Source: an uncultured Verrucomicrobiota bacterium
GTDB taxonomy: Bacteria; Verrucomicrobiota; Verrucomicrobiia; Chthoniobacterales; SZAS-18
DNA length: 13,147 nt
Direction of reading: 5' to 3'
NCBI GenBank assembly: GCA_937871685.1
Contig: CALMOL010000383.1
Coordinates: 1 to 13,147, forward strand
Shown here: positions 6,508-13,147 of the stretch, piece by piece
How the letters are laid out: each line of letters starts with the position of its first letter
How positions within the stretch are numbered: position 1 is the stretch's first letter
Program-made: the position numbers and the translations under genes
The notes under the pieces: model-generated
Seen by the model: only the letters and a program-made list of their open reading frames with translations
Databases searched by the model: none
What the model was told of the DNA's origin: nothing

Positions 6508-7101
6508 GTGGTGGATCGCGCAGAGGGGCGGGTGCAATCGCCGAACGACTACGCCACGATCGACACTTCCGGCGCGCTCCGCGACATCGCGATTCTGGAG
6601 AAGGGGAGCGACGATGAGAGGGGGGAATTGGTGGGTCGGATCAGCGACAACCTCGGCGGCCACATGCCGCCGGTCTTCATCGCGTTGGCGCGGTGCTTCT
6701 TCGCGCAGGGGGAGGCGCAGGAGGCCTACTTTTGGTTTTGCTTTGGCCGGCTGCGAGGGCGCTACGACGCGGAACGCTGCGCGGATGTCACCGCGCGCAC
6801 GGGCGTCGACGTGATGATCATGGATGTGGAACCCGAGTTGCGGCGGTATTTCACGACGATCGATCCCGAGGGCATCGTTCCCTTCGGGGAGTATTTGCTG
6901 GACCGGGATGCCGCCACCCCCCACGACTACGACCATCGCTGGATCGCGCTGCACGGGATGGGCGCCTTCGGGAGAGGCGGACCGGCGGAGATTTGCGTGC
7001 CCGAGGTGGAATGGCCGAGGCTGCTTCAAGAAACGCGCGAGGAATTCCGAAAGAGCGTCGAGCAAGCGGCAGCGCAGCTCCGAGCTGCGACGGAGCAATG
7101 A
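6508..7101 (+). CDS. Sel1-like conserved hypothetical protein
   Basis: 197 residues from a GTG at 6508; GTG codons at 6511 and 6532 are also possible, the last giving 189 residues with AGAGGGG just upstream at short spacing. Residues about 45-80 read like one Sel1/TPR-type helical pair (ALARCFFAQGEAQEAYFWF, then LRGRYDAERCADVTAR). A characteristic TPHDYDHRWIALHG block follows near 145. The C-terminus is a charged helix (WPRLLQETREEFRKSVEQ). I recognise the combination as a recurring family of bacterial hypothetical proteins but know no function for it. It is divergent from the LRR gene and converges on the acyl-CoA dehydrogenase gene, with a large inverted repeat in the gap. Confidence 0.75.
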   Translation: MVDRAEGRVQSPNDYATIDTSGALRDIAILEKGSDDERGELVGRISDNLGGHMPPVFIALARCFFAQGEAQEAYFWFCFGRLRGRYDAERCADVTARTGVDVMIMDVEPELRRYFTTIDPEGIVPFGEYLLDRDAATPHDYDHRWIALHGMGAFGRGGPAEICVPEVEWPRLLQETREEFRKSVEQAAAQLRAATEQ

Positions 7102-7159
7102 ACCTTCGAGGCAAGTTCCACGCGGGCCTCGATCGAAATGGTGTCTCGCCGCGCCCCAA

Positions 7160-7268
7160 CGCCGCAGGCGTTGAGTCCTACAGCCCAGGGTTGTCCGAGA
7201 AACGAGGACTACCCTGGGTAGCATCCTCTCGGTCTAGCCCTGGGCTGTAGGATTCAACACCTGCGGCG
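7160..7268. repeat. Inverted repeat between convergent genes (REP-like, with alternative hairpins)
   Basis: The arm at 7160-7190 (core TTGAGTCCTACAGCCCAGGG) matches the reverse complement of 7238-7268 at 29 of 31 positions. A second pairing competes with it: 7184-7196 (CCCAGGGTTGTCC) against 7206-7218 (GGACTACCCTGGG), 12 of 13. The CCCAGGG segment can therefore pair with either of two partners. It lies between the stops at 7101 and 7364 of two convergent genes and could work as a bidirectional terminator. The sequence resembles dispersed intergenic repeats I associate with Verrucomicrobiota/Planctomycetota genomes; that association is from memory. Confidence 0.8.
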
Positions 7269-7363
7269 TCGAGCTGGATCGGCGAGCGCTACACCAGCAG
7301 GAGCAGGGCTTGCTGGAGATCTATGAGCGACCGATTTCCGTTTGGCAGACGAGGCGACGAGGC

Positions 7364-8530
7364 TCAAGCCGTGGCCTCGAAGAGCTCGCGGCCGATGAGC
7401 ATGCGGCGAATTTCGGAGGTGCCGGCGCCGATCTCGTAGAGCTTGGCGTCGCGCAGCAGGCGGCCGGCGGGATACTCGTTGATGTAGCCGTTGCCGCCGA
7501 GGGCCTGGATGGCTTCCAGGGCGAGCTTGGTGGCGTTCTCGGCGCACAGCAGGATCGCGCCGGCGGCATCGCGGCGGGTGACCTTGCCGCGGTCGCACGC
7601 ACGGCCGACGGCGTAAGCGTAGGCGCGGGAAGAGTTCAGCGTCACATACATGTCGGCCACCTTGGCCTGCATGAGCTGGAACTCGCCGATGGCGCGGCCG
7701 AATTGCTTCCGCTCGTGGACATAGGGCAACACGAGGTCCATGCACGCCTGCATGATGCCGAGCGGGCCGCCGGCCAGCACGGCGCGCTCGTAGTCGAGGC
7801 CGGACATGAGGACCTTCGCGCCCTCGTTCTCGCCACCCATGAGGTTCTCGGCGGGCACGCGGCAATTCTCGAAGACGAGCTCGCAGGTGTTCGAGCCGCG
7901 CATGCCGAGCTTGTCGAGCTTTTGCGCGGTGGTGAAGCCGGCGAAGCCCTTCTCGACGAGGAAGGCGGAAATGCCGCGCGGGCCGGCGTCGGGCGCGGTC
8001 TTGGCGTAGACGACGAGGACGTGGGCGTCCGGGCCGTTGGTGATCCACATCTTGGTGCCGTTGAGGACGTAGTCGCCGCCCTGGCGCTCGGCGCGCAGGC
8101 GCATGGAGACCACGTCGGAGCCGGAGCCGCTCTCGCTCATGGCGAGCGCGCCGATGTGCTCGCCGGTGATGAGCTTGGGCAGGTAGCGCTTCTGCTGCTC
8201 CTTGTCGCCCCAGCGGCGGATCTGATTCACGCAAAGGTTCGAGTGCGCGCCGTAGGAAAGGGCCACGCTGGCGGAGGCGCGGGAGAGCTCTTCCATCGCC
8301 ACGATGTGGGCGAGGTAGCCCATGCCGGCGCCGCCCCATTCCTCCTCGATGGTGACGCCGAGCAGGCCCTGCGCGCCGAGCTTGCGCCACAGGTCATTGG
8401 GGAACTCGTTGGAGTGATCGATTTCGGCCGCGCGGGGGGCGATTTCCTTTTCGGCGAAGCGGCGAACGGAATCGCGCAGGAGGTCGATTTCTTCGCCGAG
8501 GTCGAAGTCGAAGGCAGCTAGAGAGGCCAT
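7364..8530 (-). CDS. ivd: Isovaleryl-CoA dehydrogenase (acyl-CoA dehydrogenase family)
   Basis: A 388-residue FAD enzyme that oxidises isovaleryl-CoA to 3-methylcrotonyl-CoA in leucine breakdown, passing electrons to ETF. The usual three domains are present: N-terminal helical (1-125), middle beta domain with the FAD/substrate signature ALAMSESGSGSDV (128-140) and MWITNG (161-166), and C-terminal helical from 235. Subfamily assignment comes from the catalytic base. GLDYERAVLAGGPLG carries Glu at 248, as in human IVD Glu254, while the position used by medium-chain enzymes (YEGT) reads YEIGAGTSE, with Ala. GGNGYINEYPAGRLLRDAKL is also typical. The start at 8530 (MASLAAFDFDLGEE) is chosen because the upstream extension is Pro/Ser-rich and non-conserved; no ribosome binding site is visible. 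No other leucine-pathway gene is in the window. Confidence 0.92.
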   Translation of the reverse strand: MASLAAFDFDLGEEIDLLRDSVRRFAEKEIAPRAAEIDHSNEFPNDLWRKLGAQGLLGVTIEEEWGGAGMGYLAHIVAMEELSRASASVALSYGAHSNLCVNQIRRWGDKEQQKRYLPKLITGEHIGALAMSESGSGSDVVSMRLRAERQGGDYVLNGTKMWITNGPDAHVLVVYAKTAPDAGPRGISAFLVEKGFAGFTTAQKLDKLGMRGSNTCELVFENCRVPAENLMGGENEGAKVLMSGLDYERAVLAGGPLGIMQACMDLVLPYVHERKQFGRAIGEFQLMQAKVADMYVTLNSSRAYAYAVGRACDRGKVTRRDAAGAILLCAENATKLALEAIQALGGNGYINEYPAGRLLRDAKLYEIGAGTSEIRRMLIGRELFEATA

Positions 8531-8697
8531 GAGGGCAGGGGAGAGGAAGGAGGGGCTAGGCGCCTCGGGGGAGGAAGCGACGGGATGCGGAATGGTAGGC
8601 GGCGTGGGAAAAGGAACAAGCCGCGAGGACATCGCTCGGCTTGACGAGGACGCGGAATGGCCGAACCGATGGAGTCCCCCGCAGAAATCCTTCCGAC

Positions 8698-9078
8698 ATG
8701 TATTTCGAGCACATCGCCATCGACGTGGCCGATCCCGTCGCCGTCGCCGCGTGGTATGTGGAGAACCTGGGCCTGCGCATCGCGCGCCACCAGCCGCAGC
8801 CGACGCAGATGCATTTCCTCACGGACGACGCGGGCGCTTTTTGCCTGGAGATTTACCGCAACCCGGTGGTCGAAACGCCGGACTATCACGCGCGCGACCC
8901 GATGCTCTTCCACGTCGCCTTCAAGAGCAAGGACTTGGCGGCGGACCAAGCGCGCTTGATTGCCGCCGGCGCGACCTATCACGCCGAAACCAAGCGGCCC
9001 GGCGATCACTTGATCATGCTGCGCGACCCATGGGGAATCGGCCTGCAAATCTGCCAGCGGGCGGAACCGCTGGTGTGA
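8698..9078 (+). CDS. VOC superfamily (glyoxalase/bleomycin-resistance fold) protein
   Basis: 126 residues, a single vicinal-oxygen-chelate module pair: YFEHIAIDVADPVAVAAWYV (2-21), FCLEIYRNP (48-56), MLFHVAFKSKDL (69-80) and DPWGIGLQICQ (110-120). Expected metal-ligand positions are H5, E51, H72 and Q117; the last is Gln where glyoxalase I has Glu, a substitution common in other VOC enzymes. Substrate cannot be told from the sequence. The start at 8698 is chosen because the first strand begins there; the frame extends upstream to 8641 with non-conserved sequence. It is divergent from the isovaleryl-CoA dehydrogenase gene (167-bp gap) and is followed after 45 bp by the cupin gene, a possible two-gene operon. 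Confidence 0.85.
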   Translation: MYFEHIAIDVADPVAVAAWYVENLGLRIARHQPQPTQMHFLTDDAGAFCLEIYRNPVVETPDYHARDPMLFHVAFKSKDLAADQARLIAAGATYHAETKRPGDHLIMLRDPWGIGLQICQRAEPLV

Positions 9079-9123
9079 TGGCCGTGCGTTTCGATTCGAA
9101 TCATTCCTGATCCCACAACGAAA

Positions 9124-9639
9124 ATGAATCGCCGACATGCTGTCCTGATCATCTATCCCGTTGCGTTGTCGTTGCTCGCCGGAGGTGGAATCCTCTGGGC
9201 GCAGCAGCAGACGGCTCCGTCGGCCGCCGCGCCGGCTGTTGCTTCCACGCCTGGAGTCGTGGCATTGAGCCCAACCGAGATGAAATGGGTGCCGCAGGCG
9301 GGCGCTCCCCAGCCCGGGGTGGAGCAGGCGAACTTGGTGGGTGATCCGGCCAAGCCCGGTCCCTACACGATCCGCCTCCGGTTCCCGGCCGGATACAAGG
9401 TGCCGCCGCACACGCACCCCGATTCGCGGGAGGTGACCGTTCTTTCGGGGACTTGGCTCACCGGCTACGGGGAAAAGTATGATTCCGCGGCGCTCAAGGC
9501 GCTTCCGGCCGGCAGCTTCTACACGGAGCCGGCGGGCGTGGCGCACTTCGTGGAGGTGCGCGAGGCCGTGGTGGTTCAGGTCAGCGGCACGGGGCCGAGC
9601 GGGAGGCGTTTCGTGGACGCCACTGCGCCGGCTCGATGA
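9124..9639 (+). CDS. Exported single-domain cupin protein
   Basis: 171 residues. An N-terminal signal peptide (MNRRHAVLIIYPVALSLLAG, then cleavage near WAQQ at about 26) directs it to the periplasm or outside. An Ala/Pro-rich linker leads to a cupin barrel (about 75-165). Motif 1 is PPHTHPDSREVTVLSGTW with ligands H96, H98 and E103; motif 2 is PAGSFYTEPAGVAHFVEV with H141, completing a 3-His/1-Glu metal site. Small secreted cupins of this type are often annotated as cupin or DUF4437/ChrR-like proteins; substrate and activity are unknown. It lies 45 bp downstream of the VOC gene. The 211 bp after it, up to the RNA helicase start, show no gene and no clear terminator. Confidence 0.85.
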   Translation: MNRRHAVLIIYPVALSLLAGGGILWAQQQTAPSAAAPAVASTPGVVALSPTEMKWVPQAGAPQPGVEQANLVGDPAKPGPYTIRLRFPAGYKVPPHTHPDSREVTVLSGTWLTGYGEKYDSAALKALPAGSFYTEPAGVAHFVEVREAVVVQVSGTGPSGRRFVDATAPAR

Positions 9640-9850
9640 GATCACGCGGCACCTTGGTCGCCGCGTCAGACTTCGCGTGGCCTCGCCATCACGGTGACGT
9701 TCCCGCGAGCCAGCGCGCTTGCGATTCGAGCGTCTGGAAGCCGCCGTCAACGGGTGCGATGAACGGGATGGGATCTGCCTAGCCCGCGCCCGACTCTGGA
9801 TTGATCCCCCGCCGCGGTTGTCGGGCCCGGCTTTCTGGCTACCGTCCTGG

Positions 9851-11071
9851 ATGGGATTTGACGACCTACAGCTTTCGGATGACGCGCGCCTCGCGGTGCA
9901 GGCGGCCGGTTACATCACGCCGACGCCGATTCAGGAGCAGGCCATTCCTCCGGTGCTCGCGGGACGTGACGTAATCGGCTCGGCCCAGACCGGCACGGGC
10001 AAGACGGCCGCCTTCACGCTTCCGATGGCCACGCGCTTCGCGGAGCCGGGCGCCTTTCGCGGGCTCATCGTGGAGCCGACGCGCGAATTGGCGCTCCAGG
10101 TGGAGGCCTCGCTCCAGGTTTTTACGAAGTTCTCGCCGCTGCGCGTGGGGGTGATGTATGGCGGCGTGGGCTACGGCGCGCAGACGGAAAAAATTCGCGC
10201 CGGGATGGACATATGGGTCGCCACGCCCGGGCGCCTGCTGGACTTCATCGAGCGCGGCGACCTCTCGCTGAACAAGATCGAAATGCTCGTGCTCGACGAG
10301 GCGGACCGCCTGCTGGACATGGGCTTCCTGCCGGACGTGCGCCGGATCATCAACCAATGTCCCAAGGAGCGGCAGACGCTACTCTTCTCCGCGACGATCG
10401 CGCCGGAGATCCAGAGCTTGGCGAAGTGGGCGCTGAAGGATCCGCTCACGGTGCAGATCGGCCGGCAGAACGCGCCGACGGACACGGTGGAGCACGCGCT
10501 CTTCCCGGTGGCGGCGGCGCAGAAATTCGAGCTGCTGCTCGCGCTGCTGGACCGCACCGAATACAAGAGCGTGATCATCTTCTGCCGCACGAAGATGGGC
10601 GCGGACCACGTCGCCTCGCGCCTGCTGTCGGCGAAGCACAAGGTGATCGCGCTGCATTCCGACCGCTCGCAGCGGGAGCGCGAGGAGGCGCTGCTCGGTT
10701 TCCGCGAGGGCCGCTACGAGGTGCTGGTGGCCACGGATATCGCCTCGCGCGGCCTGGACATCTCGGGCGTCACGCACGTGATCAACTTCGACGTGCCGGA
10801 GCACACCGAGGACTACGTCCATCGCATCGGCCGGACGGGGCGCGCGCACGCGGAAGGCGACGCCTTCACGCTCTTCACGGCGGAGGACACGCCCTTCGTG
10901 GCGAGCATCGAGCGCTTCATCGCCCGCGTGATCCCGAAGCGTCGGCTGGAGAACTTCAAGTATCTCTACACGCAGCTTCTCTCACTCAAGGAGAACGACC
11001 CGGTGGCGAAGATCCGCGTCGGCGGCGGCCGCGGGGCGATCGGCGGCTACTCGTTTGGCGTGCGGCGCTGA
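9851..11071 (+). CDS. rhlE: DEAD-box ATP-dependent RNA helicase, RhlE type
   Basis: A 406-residue cytoplasmic RNA unwinding enzyme acting in ribosome assembly or RNA turnover. All family motifs are present: Q motif (F2...TPTPIQEQAI, 23-32), I AQTGTGKT (45-52), Ia PTREL (76-80), Ib TPGR (125-128), II DEAD (149-152), III SAT (180-182), IV VIIFCRTK (241-248), V ATDIASRGLDI (294-304) and VI HRIGRTGRA (324-332). The tail after motif VI is short and ends with a Gly/Arg segment (RVGGGRGAIGGY), far shorter than the basic tails of many RhlE proteins. The ATG at 9851 is used because the F-x-x-L Q-motif follows at once; the upstream extension to 9719 is non-conserved. There is no evident Shine-Dalgarno. 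The gene converges on the WD40 protein gene, 16 bp between stops. Confidence 0.93.
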   Translation: MGFDDLQLSDDARLAVQAAGYITPTPIQEQAIPPVLAGRDVIGSAQTGTGKTAAFTLPMATRFAEPGAFRGLIVEPTRELALQVEASLQVFTKFSPLRVGVMYGGVGYGAQTEKIRAGMDIWVATPGRLLDFIERGDLSLNKIEMLVLDEADRLLDMGFLPDVRRIINQCPKERQTLLFSATIAPEIQSLAKWALKDPLTVQIGRQNAPTDTVEHALFPVAAAQKFELLLALLDRTEYKSVIIFCRTKMGADHVASRLLSAKHKVIALHSDRSQREREEALLGFREGRYEVLVATDIASRGLDISGVTHVINFDVPEHTEDYVHRIGRTGRAHAEGDAFTLFTAEDTPFVASIERFIARVIPKRRLENFKYLYTQLLSLKENDPVAKIRVGGGRGAIGGYSFGVRR

Positions 11072-11087
11072 GCGGGTCGCGGCGCGG

Positions 11088-13147
11088 TTAGTCTCCGGCC
11101 CAGCCCCGCCGTTGCGATTCGACCTGGAGCGCGGCGAGGTTCCATTCAAACATGCGGTGCGCCCCCGCGAAGACGAAGACGCGCGCCCCGTCGGCCGAGA
11201 ACGCCAAGTCGTGGATCGCCCCGAACGCGGCGGGAGCTTCGAGCGCAGCCTCGACCTGCCAGCTCCCCGCGCGCCGGATCTCAATCGTGGCCGCGCCGCT
11301 TTGCGTGGCCACGCGCTCACCGCTGGGCGACCATTCCACCCGCGCATAAGGCTCGCCGCCGAGGGGCGCCGGCCATTCCGCCACGGTCGTCCAGTCGCCG
11401 CTGCGCAGGACGCGGCAGCGGGCGTTGGTGCCGGTCAGCAGGAAGCGGCTGTCCGGTGACCAATCCACCCGCGCGTGGGCGCCCAAGGCGAGGTCGCTCA
11501 CGAAGGCTCCCGTGGGGCCGTCGGCGATTTCCGCGAAGGTGCCGCGCTGGGTCAGCAGCGCGAGCCAGCGGCCGTCCGGGCTGGGCCGGACGTCCGAGAT
11601 CGGAACGCCGGTGCGCAGGACCCGGGCGCGCCGGGGATCGCCTTCCGGCCAAGCGAGAAGCTCCTGGGCGTCGGGCCGATAAACCAGCCATTCCCGGCTT
11701 GTCGCGCCGGGGGAAAAGACGTAGCCGGTCCCGAGCGTCGCCCCGGCCGCGGAGGGATCGGGCGGCCAGGAATGCTGCACCACGTTGCCGCGCCACGCGC
11801 TGGTGACGAGGGCGTTTCGCTCCGCGTTCAGGAAGGCCGTGGACTCGCCGCCGTCGGGCCGCGCCAGCTCGTGAAGCAGGCGGCCGGCCTTGGCATCCCA
11901 CACGCGCACCGAGGTGTCGTCGGTCGTGACCAGATGGCTCCGCCCGAGCGTGGAGACGAGGGAGCCTTCGGTCTTTCCCGCCGGGCGCGGAACGGCGGGA
12001 AACTCGCGGAACACCGCGCTGGCCTGCACCGCGAGGATGCGCAGCTCGAGCACGCCGGAGGCAGCCGCCAGACGCGCGCCATCGGGCGACCAGGCGAGCA
12101 CGCGGGGCGCGGCGGAAGCCTGCCAGACGCATTCGCCGCTGCGCACGTTCCACCAGCGCAAGGTGCGGTCGGGGCCGACCGAGGCGAGCAATTCCCCCGC
12201 GGGATGAAAGGCCAGCCGCGAGGGTGGCAGAGCGTGCCCGCTGGCCCGGCTCACCGGACGGCCGGAGGTCGCGTCGAGAATGACGATCTCCCGGCGCGTG
12301 CGCTCCGCGACGGCGAGGAAGGCGCCGCGCGATTCCCAAGCCGGCGGCGTTTCCGCGCAAGCTAGCGGCGCGCTCCAAGCCAGGGTGCCGTCTGCTCCGC
12401 GGCGGGATTCGAGGCGGTCGGCGAATCCGAGCAGGAGCGTCGCGGCATCCGGCGCGAAGGAAACCCAAAGCGCATCCGCGGCCGCGCCGGGAACGGTTTG
12501 CTCCGCGCCATTCTTTAAGTCCCGCTGGCGGAGGGTGCCTTCTGCGCCCAAGAAGAGGAATGAGTCCTCTCGCGGGTGCAGCGCGACCGGCCCGCGGACC
12601 GTTGCCGCCAGCTCGCCATTGGGCAGTCGCCAGACGCAGACGGAGCCATCGGCGTGGGTTGCGCGGAGAAGTGTGCCGGCCGCATTGAAGTCGTGATCCT
12701 CCACCGCGGAGGCGGCGGGATTGTCCAGCCGTTGGAGAATGCGTCCGTCGTCCGCGGCCCGGATCACGCTGTCGCCGGGCGCGCTCCCGGCGCGCGGCGC
12801 AGCGCAGGCGTAGCGCGAAAAGTCCGCGCTGAAGCCGATCGCGGAAAGATATGAGCGGACGGCAAACGGCAGGGTCGCCTCGCCCCACGTTGCGTCCGGC
12901 AGGGCGAGCGCGGCGCAGGCTTCGGCCCGCAGCGCGGCATCGACCCGGAGCTGGGCGGCCCGCGCGAGCAGCGCGAGGCTTTCCAGCCGCTGGCCCTGCC
13001 GGCCGCTGCGCCGTTGGGCGCGAGCCTGCGCGAGGAGGGAATCATGCAGCGCGGCGCGCTCAGCTTTCTCGGCGGCGCGCGACTGCCGCAGCGCGCCGGC
13101 AAGGTCGCGGTTGGTTTTCCAAAGAAACGCGCCGGCCAGGAGGGTGC
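11088..13147 (-). CDS. WD40-repeat protein, C-terminal part of a probable Ser/Thr protein kinase (5' end outside window)
   Basis: The frame is open from the right edge to a TAA at 11088-11090, giving 685 visible residues. At the edge is the end of a membrane helix (LLAGAFLWKTN), then a charged coiled-coil region (SRAAEKAERAALHDSLLAQA) and a helical stretch reading LRVDAALRAEACAALALPDA. After that come about a dozen WD40 blades, for example LAFHPAGELLASVGPDRTLR, LAWSPDGARLAA, VRVWDAKAGRLL, VDWSPDSRFLL, VEWSPSGERVA and DLAFSADGARVFV. The order membrane helix, coiled coil, ALPD, WD40 is the C-terminal architecture of PknB-type kinases with periplasmic propellers in Verrucomicrobiota and Planctomycetota. 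The kinase domain itself is not in the window. A GTG at 12767 could be mistaken for the start, but the coding pattern continues well beyond it. Confidence 0.85.
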   Translation of the reverse strand, partial: TLLAGAFLWKTNRDLAGALRQSRAAEKAERAALHDSLLAQARAQRRSGRQGQRLESLALLARAAQLRVDAALRAEACAALALPDATWGEATLPFAVRSYLSAIGFSADFSRYACAAPRAGSAPGDSVIRAADDGRILQRLDNPAASAVEDHDFNAAGTLLRATHADGSVCVWRLPNGELAATVRGPVALHPREDSFLFLGAEGTLRQRDLKNGAEQTVPGAAADALWVSFAPDAATLLLGFADRLESRRGADGTLAWSAPLACAETPPAWESRGAFLAVAERTRREIVILDATSGRPVSRASGHALPPSRLAFHPAGELLASVGPDRTLRWWNVRSGECVWQASAAPRVLAWSPDGARLAAASGVLELRILAVQASAVFREFPAVPRPAGKTEGSLVSTLGRSHLVTTDDTSVRVWDAKAGRLLHELARPDGGESTAFLNAERNALVTSAWRGNVVQHSWPPDPSAAGATLGTGYVFSPGATSREWLVYRPDAQELLAWPEGDPRRARVLRTGVPISDVRPSPDGRWLALLTQRGTFAEIADGPTGAFVSDLALGAHARVDWSPDSRFLLTGTNARCRVLRSGDWTTVAEWPAPLGGEPYARVEWSPSGERVATQSGAATIEIRRAGSWQVEAALEAPAAFGAIHDLAFSADGARVFVFAGAHRMFEWNLAALQVESQRRGWAGD

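Noticed and set aside
6454..7224. N-terminal extension of the LRR protein
   Set aside because: This stretch is antisense to the Sel1-like gene, which has the more protein-like sequence; the LRR cap starts cleanly at 6453.
7310..8521. A 403-residue plus-strand frame opposite the acyl-CoA dehydrogenase
   Set aside because: It is a mirror of a strongly recognised enzyme gene; its Ala/Gly/Val/Leu/His-rich composition is typical of antisense frames in GC-rich genes.
8518..9750. A 410-residue minus-strand frame opposite the VOC and cupin genes
   Set aside because: Arg/Pro/Ser-rich with no motif, and antisense to two genes with clear family signatures.
9640..9850. Promoter or small gene before the RNA helicase
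   Set aside because: No convincing -35/-10 pair, ribosome binding site or conserved short frame could be picked out by eye.
10213..11091. A 292-residue plus-strand frame inside the DEAD-box helicase gene
   Set aside because: It overlaps the helicase reading frame where motifs II to VI are intact; composition is Arg/Gly/Ala-rich.
11317..12888. A 523-residue minus-strand frame overlapping the WD40 gene
   Set aside because: Shifted copy of the WD40 coding region with Arg/Gly/Pro-rich content; the WD40 frame carries the repeated SPDG-type motifs.

Overview
The window is high-GC bacterial DNA. I infer a Verrucomicrobiota (or related PVC-group) chromosome, probably environmental. The reasons are a Ser/Thr-kinase-type WD40 protein, several long imperfect inverted repeats between genes, and weak or absent Shine-Dalgarno sequences before most starts. 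No rRNA or tRNA gene and no classical CRISPR array is visible.

Left third (1-3940), an accessory region. It opens with the last 45 codons of an unidentified gene. A long inverted repeat (190-344) follows, then a fragment of the C-terminal end of a type I restriction-modification methyltransferase (hsdM), interrupted by a one-base frameshift. Next is a complete superfamily 2 helicase gene (767-2953) that looks less GC-rich than its surroundings. Downstream lie a second inverted repeat (3031-3148) and a short reading frame (3155-3235) that resembles the final residues of HsdM. The helicase and a repeat may therefore sit inside a broken hsdM gene, as in a decayed defence island. From about 3285 to 3680 there is a degenerate tandem array of about 18 units of 21 bp, each carrying a small palindrome of the form GGTC...GACC. 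This array is the most unusual structure in the window.

Middle (3888-7363), small genes of little-known function. They are an exported protein whose 5' end seems frameshifted (a good ribosome binding site lies in the wrong frame), a two-helix membrane protein with two predicted zinc-binding sites, and a leucine-rich-repeat protein. Divergent from the last is a Sel1-like protein. Hairpins or inverted repeats lie in both convergent gaps (4654-4757 and 7102-7363), and another lies just after the LRR gene stop.

Right part (7364-13147), ordinary chromosome. It holds an isovaleryl-CoA dehydrogenase (leucine breakdown) divergent from a VOC/glyoxalase-fold protein and an exported cupin. An RhlE-type DEAD-box RNA helicase follows. 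It converges, with a 16-bp gap, on the C-terminal 685 residues of a WD40 protein whose N-terminal part, probably a Ser/Thr kinase domain, lies beyond the right edge.
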